DNA from: Chiridota heheva
Taxonomy: Eukaryota; Echinodermata; Holothuroidea; Apodida; Chiridotidae
NCBI GenBank assembly: GCA_020152595.1
Contig: JAIGNY010004484.1
Location: 425,001-489,000, forward strand
Direction of reading: 5' to 3'
Length of the DNA: 64,000 nucleotides
Part shown: positions 53,335 through 64,000 of the stretch, in pieces
Layout: every line of letters starts with the position of its first letter
Position numbering within the stretch: position 1 is the stretch's first letter
The notes under the pieces: model-generated
What the model was told of the DNA's origin: nothing
Database searches by the model: none
The model's input: the letters and a program-made list of their open reading frames with translations, nothing else
Program-made: the position numbers and the translations under genes

Positions 53335-55298
53335 GTTATGTGGTTCAAAGGGATGAGACACGATGATGGATGATCGGTCCATATGTAGTTAAGTGCTTGT
53401 TCTATTTCCTTGTAAGTTGTTGTTCGTAGGTGATACAACTAGACGCTTTGAAGCTTCTGAAAGTCATAGCTTTGCCTGGGTACAAAGCGATGGCCACAGT
53501 GTTATCCCTTATGGTCAGTTGTTTCTTAGCTGGATACTGAATGCTTGTAGTAATGTCTAGTATTAAGCTGAAATGAAATGAAAAAATAAATAAATTTGAT
53601 TGTCACCATGAGTGTAGGGAAGTGTTTGCTATTGTGAATGAAGGTGGTGGGGCTGGTGAACAGTGCTGTGGTTGGGGGAAGATCAGAACTCTTCCCCGAT
53701 TTTTCTGACTGTTCATTCTTACTGGTTTTTTACTTTTTTTAAATTTGGAAAATTTAGGCAATTTCCCGACTTTTATCATATTTTTTTCATGATTTTCTTA
53801 TTTAGGCAAAAGGTGAAATATGCCCCCTGTGATGCGGGGAGGGCTGCACTCCCCCTTATAATTCCTTTGGGAAAACTGTACAAATATTATATTGTTTTGT
53901 AGATTGTTTGAAAACATTTTTGCAAAATATATCTTCCAAAAAGCTTTAGCAGAATAACTTTTCCTAAAGGTTTTAGCATAATTTGACCATTTTTCCAGAA
54001 TAATAGGCAGTTGGGTTTTAACCTATAGTTGAAAATATAATAGAAATCGTCAAGAAGTAACTGATAGGCTATTTTTTAGCAATTATTTGAAGACTTGTTA
54101 ATTTTCTGAAAAGTTTGACCAGTTTCCCCCTAATTTGAAAATTGAAAACCAGTAAAAAGTCTGCTCAGCCTTTCTTTGTTATTTTTTTTAGTAAGTCGCT
54201 TCTTTTGTTGTTTTGATAAACATACAGTATGTTTCATATCTAACAAAACAGCTGTTTCAATTTTAAGTGAGGTGCAGAAATCTTTCAAGTTCCATAACTT
54301 CTTAATTTAAGTAGTTGATTTTCCAATATGTTTCTTATATCATCCTCATTCAAGTATATTATATGAAATTTCATAGGAGTATTTATTTAAGAGAGTACTT
54401 ACATCATAAGTATTATTCCCTGTTGATGTTCCATTTAGATATGGAGCGATTTTGAAAATTGTCAAAGTATACTACTTGTGTGCATATTCATGAATGTGTG
54501 ATGGGTTTGTAGAACTTTTGTTATGCATGAAACGTTGCAATACTGACTTGATAAAATCCACTGTCCTGCAATATACCGGGAGCATCAATTTCCAAGTAAA
54601 AATAAGAGAACTTGAAAAGTATATTAATTTGTCATTGGTTTTTTTCCAAAACATTTGTTTGAGTGGAGTTGGCCATTGTGAAAGTGCATAAACATCTACA
54701 TCAAATGATCTAAATAAAACAGATTGCATGGAAGTGATGGCATGATTATCCATAAAATGAATTATATTTCCAAAATGGTGTCAAGTTCCAATAATTTCAT
54801 CCAAGTTAAAAAATGATATGGCTGCCGTGATATGAATATGTTGCTACTAGGAGATCATGAAGCACAAGTGGTTGCAACTTACGAATTGCAAATAAAGTAA
54901 ACGTTTATATGTGAAAGTTTAATCTTCTTGTGGTGGTAGTTTTAACAATGAACTATGCTTGTTGTGACTTTGACAATAAATATGTTTGCCGGGAAAAGGG
55001 TCTAAAATGGTAGCCATATAAAGATTAAACAGAAGAGTGTAAACAGCAGATTACTTCAGTGCATCAATTGAGCAGACTTGTTGATCGATCCTTCCATTCA
55101 GTAATTAAACCCTACACGTTGAACAATTCAAGGAGACCTTAAAAGACTTTCAGTTTGTTAAATTGTAGTTATGGTACTGTAATTTCTGTATATATTTCGC
55201 TTGTTTCTCCATCTAAATTTGATCATATTTTCTTCATTTTTTCAAACTTTTTAAACATATTTGGTGATAGAATAGATATAAACTGCTCTTGCTTGCTT
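53335..55298. other. Noncoding stretch
   Basis: AT-rich intergenic DNA with short frames only. No gene recognised. Confidence 0.4.
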
Positions 55299-55407
55299 AT
55301 TGTTGGTAATAACCAGCTCACCCAAATAATTTGAACTATAATGGGCTCAGCTTCGCCTTGCCCATTATTCTTCAAATTATTTGTGCTTTCCGGTTATTAC
55401 TCAACAG
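55299..55407. repeat. Fold-back repeat with ~47-bp arms
   Basis: Left arm 55299-55346 pairs imperfectly with 55360-55407 around a 13-nt loop. The arms share CAAATAATTTGAA, AATAACC and ATAATGGGC. Likely a small dispersed fold-back element. Confidence 0.7.
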
Positions 55408-55829
55408 TGGGTTTGCAATTGCAGTTTATTTCTTAATTAACGGGTGCCTCAGTAGCTTCAATCAAATATGTCTATATTGTTGAATTGAAAAAGGACACAT
55501 CATGAAGATATACAATATTAGGGGTATATACAGGATTAGAAGTATACTTTTTACATATGTCAGTATTATGTAATGATCGTATCATTATTATGCAATGATC
55601 GTGTCATTATTATGTAATGGATCATTTTCTTGTTTTTATATATTATTACCCACATACATATATGTGGGGGATGAGATATTGTTGTCACTTTGCTGTATAG
55701 GCAAATAGCTGGCTATACCTCCTGTGCTACATGGCTACCCACCTTGATATTACGGGGCTAGTAAGGCCCACCAGGGGGTCTCATATGATGGCCTCATGTT
55801 AGGGGTAAGGGGTCATAAGCTTTTAAAAA

Positions 55830-57065
55830 CGGACAAAATTTGGCGATTTGTGCATCTGTCCGTGTGCGTGTGTGTGCGACAATTAATTTTGTGTTGCTTA
55901 TAACTCAAAAACTATTAAATACACACATGAACCAAAATTGGTGGATGGGGGCCCTGGCCTGGGATACAAAGGTCACAGGTCAAATGAAACCTGTTTTTGA
56001 TGATAGCTGTATCTTTTGAAGGAATTACTTGGTATCTTTACAAATTGTATAGGTGGGTAGGGTTAAACATTCTAACCAAATTTTTAAATAATTGCAGGTC
56101 AAAAGGTCATGGGTCAAAGGTCAAATAAGTGCTTTTTGTGCACAATTTTGCCCCATTTTAAACTCCATAAGTACAAGACATACCAACCAAATGTTGTACC
56201 ATGATACCTTCGTACATGAATTTGTGTCCTGTAGACTTCGTGGTCAAAAGGTCAAAGTTCACAGAGCTATTGACCACTTTTCACCATTTCCCCTTATAGT
56301 TATGGAATGGTAATTTGATGTGAGAACGAATGGTGTCATACAGTAGGTACGATAAGTGTGAAAAATTTCAGAAGTTGTTTCAGTGATGAGGGTCAAGAGT
56401 CAGAGGTCAAATACGTGATTTTAGGGGATAATTCTATACTAATTAGTACATTTTTGTGCCACTTTAAACTCCGAAAGTGCAAGACCTACGCCAATCCTAT
56501 GTTTGTATCATTATACTGTGGTACATAGAACTTGTGTCCCGTGAACTCTGGGGTAGAAAGTTTAAAGGTCACAGAAGTTGTGACCCCTTTTAACCATTTC
56601 ATCCCATAGTTTTGAAATGTAAAGAGTGATCTGAGCGTGGGTGGTGTCATATTGTAGGGTAAGATGAAGGTCAAAATATTTTAGATGTTGTTTTGGTGGT
56701 TAGGGTCAAAGGTCAAATGTGTGATTTTAGGTGGTAATTGTGTAGTAATTTGTACAATTTAGTACCTCTTTAAACTCTAAGAGGGCAAGATTGGACCATG
56801 ATACCTTGGAACATGAACTTGTGTCCTCTAAATCTGGGGTCAAGTGGTTAAATGCCACAGAACTAGTGACCGCTTTAAGTTATTTCCCCCTATTTTTAAA
56901 TGGTAATTAATGGAATTTTTAAACTCCAAAAGTGGCAAGACCAATACCAACCTTGTGTTGTACCATGATACCTTGGCGCATGAACTTAATTGTGTCCCGT
57001 AGACTGGGGTCGTAAGGTCAAAAGTCACAGAGCTATAGTGACCCTGTTAGCTATTTCCCCCACAA
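55830..57065 (+). repeat. Degenerate ~150-350-bp repeats rich in AGGTCA words
   Basis: At least four diverged units share AACTCCAAAAGTGCAAGACC-like, GTACCATGATACCTTGG-like, ATGAACTTGTGTCCCGTAGA-like and GGTCAAAGGTCACAGAG-like blocks (about 56145, 56450, 56750, 56925). GGTCAAAGGTCA or close forms occur near 56110 and 56705. Noncoding. Confidence 0.75.
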
Positions 57066-58085
57066 TGCTGTATGCTTAAGGTGATGAAATCAGCAACTCC
57101 ATAGATTTTAATGGGTGCTGTAATTGAATATGCCTCTATTGTTTAATTTAGAAACGACATATCATGAAGATACCAAATTAGGGTTGTATGTGGGATTAGA
57201 AGTGCACTTTTATGCATTTGCCATTATTATTTTATTATTATCATGATTTTTTATTTTTATAATATATTAACAGGTGCCTTATTAGTAGCTTTAATCAGAT
57301 ATGCCTACATTGTTTAAGTAAAAACGACACATGTAGATATACAATATTAGGGGTGTATGTGGGATTAGAAGTGTATTTATAAACATTTGCCATTATTATG
57401 TTATTATCATTTAATTTTGTTTATATATTATAATTTTATAATATTTTCATTTATGTAATGTTTTTAGACATTGTATAGTATATATAATTGTTTTTATATA
57501 TTAGTTTTTAGGAAAAATATAGTACATTTTCTTTTCATTATTTTCTTTTTTTGATGTTATATTTGACGAAAAAGTATAGTACATCTTATTTTCATTATGA
57601 TTGTTTTTTTGATATATTATATGTACAGAAACAATAAAACATTTAGGCAAGTCTTTTTCTATTTCATCAAACACCCATTGGCCTTCAACTTTATTTTTTT
57701 TGTGGTATTTCTGTTTGCTAATCTTGCTCTCTGCTATTTGTACTCATTTTCCCCCCCCTACTATCGATGCACTTCTGTCCATTAAAGTAGCTTCACAAAT
57801 TTCCCTACAGATTATATCCCAATCCACGACTGTATGGCACAAATGTCACATTGTCTTGATTTAGCAATTAAGTTGTTTTCCATGCACCCATTAATTGTAG
57901 CATCCTTACTCCAAAATACTTGTGCGCATAAATTGTCATAGCTCGAAATATTACTAAAATGATTATCTGATCTTTGATAACTTTTGCAATCCCCTTACAA
58001 TTTGGGTAGAATTTTCCTACAGAAGTGAGCCATTTCCCGCTTGTGTAGTTCAAGGGCACTGGAACGGGTGGGGCATTTGCCATAT
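57066..58085. other. AT-rich noncoding stretch with a diverged repeat
   Basis: A block with 'gtatgtgggattagaagtg' occurs at about 57185 and 57353 and, more diverged, near 55520. No gene recognised. Confidence 0.5.
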
Positions 58086-58089
58086 GAAT

Positions 58090-58327
58090 TGTCATTCTAT
58101 GGCAATTGTCATTCTATGGCAATTGTCATTCTATGGCAATTGTCATTCTATGGCAATTGTCATTCTATGGCAATTGTCATTCTATGGCAATTGTCATTCT
58201 ATGGCAATTGTCATTCTATGGCAATTGTCATTCTATGGCAATTGTCATTCTATGGCAATTGTCATTCTATGGCAATTGTCATTCTATAGCAATTGTCATT
58301 CTATGGCAATTATCATTCTATGGCAAT
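58090..58327 (+). repeat. 17-bp minisatellite, 14 copies
   Basis: Tandem GTCATTCTATGGCAATT with only two variant units near the 3' end. Because 17 is not a multiple of 3, all three + strand frames are open and read the same 17-residue cycle (CHSMAIVILWQLSFYGN). This is a repeat artefact. Confidence 0.97.
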
Positions 58328-58329
58328 AT

Positions 58330-61212
58330 GTTATATGAAGCAATAATCACTTTCCTTCAAAAAATTGCCCAATATTAATCAAGGATTTTTAAGTGCCAAA
58401 AGCCGGGAGATTGCATTTCCTGTCACCAATTTTCACAATATTTTCTTCTTGCCCCACCAGTCTGAAACTCCTTCCAGTGCCCCTGTAGTTGCATTACATT
58501 TGTATTTTGAAAAAAGACATTATTTACTGTAATGATTGAAAAGTTCCTAATGATGGCACACATTTTTAACACATCAAACTTCCAACTCTTGTCATAACAA
58601 CTGTGAGGATACACTATTCTTTTCAAAGTCCATTTTGATTGGTTTATAGTTTTAACTGATTAATAACTTCTCTAAAAAGTGTTCTGCCATTCTGCCATCA
58701 TGGAGTTGTGCAATACACCATTATTGGGCTCCCTAATGCAATGTGTCATCTCTTGCAATCTTTATCGAAAATCTTTAATGATTATTGTTTATGGGTTAAG
58801 ATTTTTTAATACAAGTTTATTTCTTTATAAAAATATATTCAATTGGTTAGAAATTTGGTTAAAATGTATTATATTTCTTATTAAAAGTTTTGGGGAAAAA
58901 ATGATGCAATAATAGTGTTTGTTTCTATTGATTATTGTTTACTTGTTAAGTTTTTTTAATGCAATATTATTTAGTATTAAAAAGTGTAATTTATAAGTAT
59001 TTTTTTAAATTTTTGAATATTAATCTGCTTATGATTTTCTTATTACTTGTATTTTGGAAAAGAAATCGTATTGCTTGCTGCAATATTATTTTTTTCAGTT
59101 CAATATATGGACATCTTTTGGAATGAATATTGAATGAAACATACATACCTCGGGTAGATATGTTCTTCTGACTTTCACAAGTTTACATAGTAAATTGTGG
59201 CATCCAAAGTTGTTCCTTTGATTTCTGTTGATATGTTTATAATTTCTCTTCCCATCAACAATGACTCTGCTACTGTACTTCTGTGTGACCGTGCTCGATA
59301 CATGTCAATGAATAAAGACACAAACAATTACCTTTTATTAGTCACCAAGCTTCATGGGCAAGCTAAAACAACCCCTGGTTGTAAAGATGAATACATTCTG
59401 TAATTTCCGCTGATTATAATGCTGTCTTGATTGTAACTTTTGAGAGTGATAATGATCGAAGACAAAGGACAAATAGAGGGCAGTATTTACAAACAAAAAT
59501 AGAAGAGAAAGGCTAACTAGGTGCTACAATACAGATGGACAAATCTGTAAAAACATGTAAAGGCAGCAGCAACTCAATGACTAAATCTGTTTTGGGGGAT
59601 TTCGGTGATGGAAGTCCTTGGGAGATCAGCAGCTTCTTTTAATACAGAAATAAATTTGTTTTTTAGCAGTAAGATCATGAATTTTATTATATATAATATT
59701 TAGGCAATCAAAACTGAGTCATAGTCGACGAAGTACCTTTCTTTTGCCTCACTTGTTTGCTTTGGGGTAGATCTAACACAAAGGGGAATGCAAATCAGAA
59801 AACATCCACGAAGTCAGTGTCCTTGATCAAGTAGGGAGATCATTTTTGCCAGCAGAAAATCTTAAATGCAGCCTAATATAGCAACGTGATCTTGTCCATA
59901 ATTGTTCCATAAATGATGTTATTGATGTCCAGATCAATGGCAGTAGCTCGTCACTGCAGTGAAGTCTGTGTCTCAAGCGGCTGTTTGCCAATTTTGACGA
60001 AAAGTGACATGATTGAGTCCTTGAAAATTATCCGCTGATAAAAGTATTTTACAGAAATTATAATATATTTGTCTGTAAATTTTAAAAATTAATGCACTTC
60101 TGCATTAAAAATGTTATAGAAATCCATTTTATCTGCTAAAATAAGAAAGTATTGTTTATAGTAACTCGGATAGTAACAAGTGTATAACTAAAAAGTTAAG
60201 GGTAACTATAATGCTTAATGTTAAGAAAACACTTGAAAGTGGGCCTTTGTTTGCCAACATGTTGCGGTTAATCATGGGAGAAAAATCGTGTGAAGACCGA
60301 CTGAACAAGAGCTTGTTTCATTTCTATAAAGCTAAATAAAAGCAATAAACCCTTTATTCACTAAGAAGGAAGTTCTGGTTAATTGTAGAGGATAAATGAG
60401 TGTGGAGAGGACGGTGTGATATACTTGTAAATATTTCTTTGATAATAGAAATGAGTTTGAAATAACATTTACAATTGTAGTAATAAAAGGTCGTTGACCC
60501 ATCCACTGTGATTGAACCTCCGACGTCCGAGGGGGTGTTTAAAAAAAGCGTTCGATTCTGCAATTGAACAATGAAGCCCATTGTTAAATAAGTTGAGATG
60601 TTAGTTTTGAATCCTGTAACTAATGATAAAGGTAAAGTAAAGGCACAAAATTATCTCCATTGCGAACTTACCATGCTGCTCATATCTTGCAATGCATGTT
60701 GGATAGGAGTATCATGATAGCTCCAGTATTGTCTTTGTTTTGCTCTTGGCCAACTTAGGACCCCATGCCAAAACAAACAGTTTGCCAAGTTGTGATCTTT
60801 ACCGGTACCTCTTTCTGTCCCTTGTGAAGAGACATTGGGCAAAGTTGATTGTAGTATATAGTACTAATGTGCATTAGCCATTATCAAAATAATCTTTTGA
60901 ATGTGTTGTATTATCGTTATCAAATTTTGTTTACTTAATTAATCAAAATCATTACCTATTGTGAAATTTGATTTTGAGATCACATTGTTTACATAAATAG
61001 CCACAGAATATCAGCTCAGTATTATATAGTGTAATTAATTTATTATGTTATAAAAGCAAAGAAAAGAAATATAGAAAAAGAAACCAGAAATAATGTTTGC
61101 ATTGTTCCATGATTATATTGGTTCAGAGAGGTATTCCAAAGGCACCATTTCCTTGAGGTTGTTGTTCTTATGCTTTAAAGGCAATGTTGGTTTAGTTTCT
61201 TTTAAATCTATC
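58330..61212. other. Noncoding stretch
   Basis: AT-rich intergenic DNA. No reading frame, RNA gene or transposon motif was recognised. Confidence 0.4.
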
Positions 61213-61392
61213 AACTACAATCCGCGTCAAAACACTTGACACTTTTTCCCCTCCCCCCTGTTTCAATGTTGTTCGTTTCTCGGCATGCCAAAAATGAGAT
61301 ACAAAGGAGAGCTGAAATTTAATTTCAACATTAAAAAGGGGTAGAAGGGGAATGTAAAAAGGTGTCAAGTACTTTTGTCGCGGATTGTAGTT
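61213..61392. mobile_element. 180-bp MITE-like element
   Basis: Terminal inverted repeats begin AACTACAATCCGCG and continue imperfectly through CAAAA, ACTTGACAC and TTTTT for over 35 bp. No coding. The family is uncertain (Tc1/mariner-like by appearance); no clear target duplication was seen. Confidence 0.7.
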
Positions 61393-62394
61393 AACATGTC
61401 AATGAAAAAATAAATATGTTCAAATAAAAGCATTCAGTTTCAATTTATCTATTTCCAGTATAAATTATGTACAATTTATAAATAGGAAAATACAATAATA
61501 TAAAATACAAAAAATAATAACAATAATAATTATAAAGCTTTTGAACTGTCTAATGCCCAGACCTTATCAGTATGAACAGGTAGACTGCTTGATATTCAGG
61601 GCTGCTGAGAGGATTGGGGCCTGGGGGAAAACCAGAAATTTGTATCCGATGTCTGAAAATTCTGAACCGCAAAGAAAAAAAGGTCATGACCTATTAAATT
61701 TTCTGTTCAATTTTACACTTGTTTTCCCACTGCTATTGCTAAGCAAGGTTTTCACCAATTTTTTGGGCTCACTGTTTGAACACATTCCTTTTCTTCATTT
61801 TTATGGGCCCCGAGTTAAAAAATTAGCAGTTTTTCAGTTAACATGACATAATATTTACCATTGTGGAAACAATTATTTCACCTCTGATCTTTAAGTGACA
61901 TTCAATTGACACAAAATTTACCATTTTTAATCAATGTCCAATCTTGTGTGAGCAGGGGCGCAGATCTATGTCTGCATTTGGGAGGCGAAAACTTGGGCAG
62001 TGGCAAAGCTAGATTTTTTTCGGGAGGGCAAAGGAAGTGCAAATTTCATAAATGTGGGAGTTTTGCCCAGCTTTCGGCAATGACCCTTTTTTCACATCTT
62101 TGCCAGTTGGTCAGGTTTGTAAAGAAAAACGTTTGAATTGGAGGTGGTCTTGATTTTTTTTTATTTTGCAACGTTTGAATTGGAGGTGGTCTTGATTTTT
62201 TTTAATTTTGCCCGAATAAGTGGAATAGCCCCCTTCCCCCCCTCCCAAAAAAAAAAAAAAATAAATAATAGATTAAGTATGCAAACCTAAAAAAAGCAAA
62301 GACATCAATTATTTTCTCCATACCATTTTCATTTGTAGCTATGCAACATTTTCTCTCAATATTCATCGAAGCTTCCCAAAAATAAAGGGAAGTT
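61393..62394. other. Noncoding stretch
   Basis: Contains a direct duplication of AACGTTTGAATTGGAGGTGG at about 62128 and 62170 and an A-run near 62248. No gene recognised. Confidence 0.45.
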
Positions 62395-62735
62395 ATACAA
62401 AATTTGGAGCAAATTTTACAAAATGTAGCAAATTCATGAACATGAAGGATATTTTACACAATTGAAAGAAATTTCCAGATGATTAATAGAAATTTCTCGA
62501 AAATTGAAGATAATTTCTTGCAAATGAAGGAAATTGCTCGAAAATTGAAGCAATTTTCCCGAAAATGAAGGAAAATGCGTGAAAATTGAAGCAAATGTTA
62601 CACAAATTTCAGACAACTTCTCGAAAATTGAAGAAATTGTGCCAAAAATGCGGAAGAAGATGAAGCAAATTTCACAGAAATGGAAGAAATTTTACAACAA
62701 TTGAAGGAGATTTCCTGAAAATTGAAGATTTCCGA
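62395..62735 (+). repeat. Degenerate ~28-31-bp minisatellite
   Basis: About eleven imperfect units of the type GAAAATTGAAGCAAATTTC with alternating (T/C)CGAAAA and ATGAAGGAAAT words. Confidence 0.75.
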
Positions 62736-64000
62736 TAAAAAGAATCTTCAAAATCAATTTGTTAGACTTATTAATTCCTTTCAAGTGCCTATTTTTGCTC
62801 AAATTTATCATAATTGTTTTCCCCGAATAGGTATGCTTTGCTCTCCTGCCCCCACCTTGTACGCCTATGCACTCTCCCCATTCCCAGCGGCAGACTGGCC
62901 GAGCAAGCCTGGATCAGTGAGCCAATGGCCCTCAAAGGGAGGTTGAGGCCGGTCGTAGGCCATTAGAACTGGCCCAGCAGTCCCCGAAGGAAGTTTGAAG
63001 TCTGCTGTAGGCCATAAAACATAATCAAAATAAGTAACACAAATAACAATTATTGAGGGGAAATTGCAACGAACCCCTTTCACCCTTGATGCCCCGCCAC
63101 TGGATGTATCTATGCAGCTCAAATGATAGAACATTTAATCATGAGAAAAATATTTCACATTCTTTATACTTTCAGATTTTGGGGTCCAGGGGCTTAGTCC
63201 GGGAAACTACACAATTTTAACTCTTTCTGTGTGAATACAAAACCCGCTGATTTTGGTTTGAAAATGGTTGCTTTCAACTTCATTTTCATCAATTCAAATA
63301 TAAGGAGTCTATTCATATATATTTTTTTGGGGGGAGGGGTGGTAAAACGATACTCCTTGCCTCCCCCTCCCCCTCCCCCATGATCTGCACTTATGTGTGT
63401 GGTACACAACTGTACATCACCCTCAGTCACCCCACAAAGTACCAACCCAATAGCACTAGTAGCTGTTCCAGGACATGCTACACAAAATTGAAGTTTTTAA
63501 ATGATCAAATCCATCTTCATAAGTAACATAATGGTTAAGAAAGTGCTCAAAAATCTTATTCCGTTAAGGAGATATTCAAGTTTAAAGCTCTGTCTTATCT
63601 GTGTAGAAATGACTAGTGTAGTAAGTCTACTATGTATTTTAAAGTAAATTTATTTAAATGTTTTAATCATTTTTCCTCAAACTTTTTTCAGGTGGTATAT
63701 TATAAATACCTTTAGCCTATTCAGTTTTTCTACTTTTTGACATATCTCATGGTTTTTAAGCCACAAAATCTCAGATTAAAATATATACATAAATACTGAG
63801 GTATGTGAGGCTATGACATCACAACTAGTCTTGATTCCAGTGGTTTTTCACAAATGATACCAAATTTTAAACTTAAATATTACCTCAACGGATAACATCT
63901 TTTCAATGCTTTTTTCACCATTTTGTTTCTTTTGAAGTCCTCTTTCATGTAAGATAGACTTGCTTGACCCCTGAACTTATCCTTTAAATCAATTATTTGA
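62736..64000. other. Noncoding stretch ending in a dispersed repeat
   Basis: C/G-richer patch at 62840-63010. The final 120 bp (about 63880-63990) match repeats at 21236-21330 and, inverted, 47010-47130 (shared GTCCTCTTTC(A/G)TGTAAG and GACCCCTG blocks). No gene recognised. Confidence 0.5.

Noticed and set aside
58041-58378. Three overlapping frames with a repeating 17-residue peptide
   Set aside because: Produced by the 17-bp minisatellite; no support for coding.
62434-62616. Phe/Ser/Ile-rich frame that looks like a repetitive protein
   Set aside because: It arises from the degenerate 28-31-bp minisatellite.
1-64000. CRISPR arrays, bacterial operons or ribosome binding sites
   Set aside because: No spaced identical short repeats with unique spacers, and all protein families are eukaryotic transposons or animal-virus-like; the sequence is metazoan nuclear DNA.

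Overview
The window is metazoan nuclear DNA, most likely from a marine invertebrate (my guess is a deuterostome such as an echinoderm or hemichordate; low confidence on the taxon). It is AT-rich and gene-poor, with no operons. It is packed with old transposons: Tx1/L1-like, Jockey-like and CR1/L2-like LINEs, a Penelope-like element, hAT and other MITEs, a tRNA-derived SINE and many minisatellites. I see no intact ordinary host gene, only short exon-like pieces.

Layout. 0.5-4.3 kb: decayed Tx1/L1-like LINE (+). 4.3-4.5 kb: a GC-rich, nearly perfect 211-bp palindrome. 4.7-8.9 kb: a decayed Polinton/Maverick-type protein-primed DNA polymerase B (+), preceded by a twofold 113-bp repeat and a TATA box and cut off after polymerase motif B. 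9.3-15.7 kb: ATT microsatellite, two more LINE fragments (one with a PHD-like finger) and a tRNA-derived SINE. 18.5-25.3 kb: minisatellites and diverged segmental repeats. 25.5-32.2 kb: duplicated tyrosine-recombinase-like exon fragments, an L1/Tx1-like LINE, a Penelope-like fragment and a CR1/L2-like fragment. 32.2-36.8 kb and 51.9-53.4 kb: broken pieces of a SWIM-zinc-finger gene family and a pogo-like DDE transposase scrap. 53-64 kb: noncoding repeats only.

The centrepiece is a virus-like element at about 37.03-51.81 kb, flanked by ~215-bp terminal inverted repeats. Its left arm reads leftward (- strand): truncated major capsid protein, adenain-type protease, a protein with two PC4-like ssDNA-binding domains, a WW-like plus two-PC4 protein, an acidic protein and a 119-aa protein. 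Its right arm reads rightward (+ strand): a DNA polymerase B C-terminus, two broken small genes and a basic 156-aa protein. Capsid protein, protease and PolB mark it as a Polinton/Maverick (adintovirus-like) relative. It is dead: capsid and polymerase have both lost their N-terminal halves toward a shared 1.5-kb filler, no integrase or ATPase is visible, several genes carry frameshifts, and a 4.5-kb Jockey-like LINE separates one promoter from its gene.

The most unusual feature is that the two outermost genes and the acidic gene end in replication-dependent histone mRNA 3' signals: a 6-bp stem with a 4-nt loop (GGCTCT-N4-AGAGCC), an ACCAC flank and a purine-rich AAGAAAGAG element 11 nt downstream, like the U7 snRNA-binding histone downstream element. 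Two of the three copies lie inside the terminal inverted repeats. Several genes also share a compact promoter (GCGCC-containing box, inverted CCAAT box, TATA). I infer that this virus-like lineage made some mRNAs with histone-type, non-polyadenylated 3' ends, which would tie expression to S phase.
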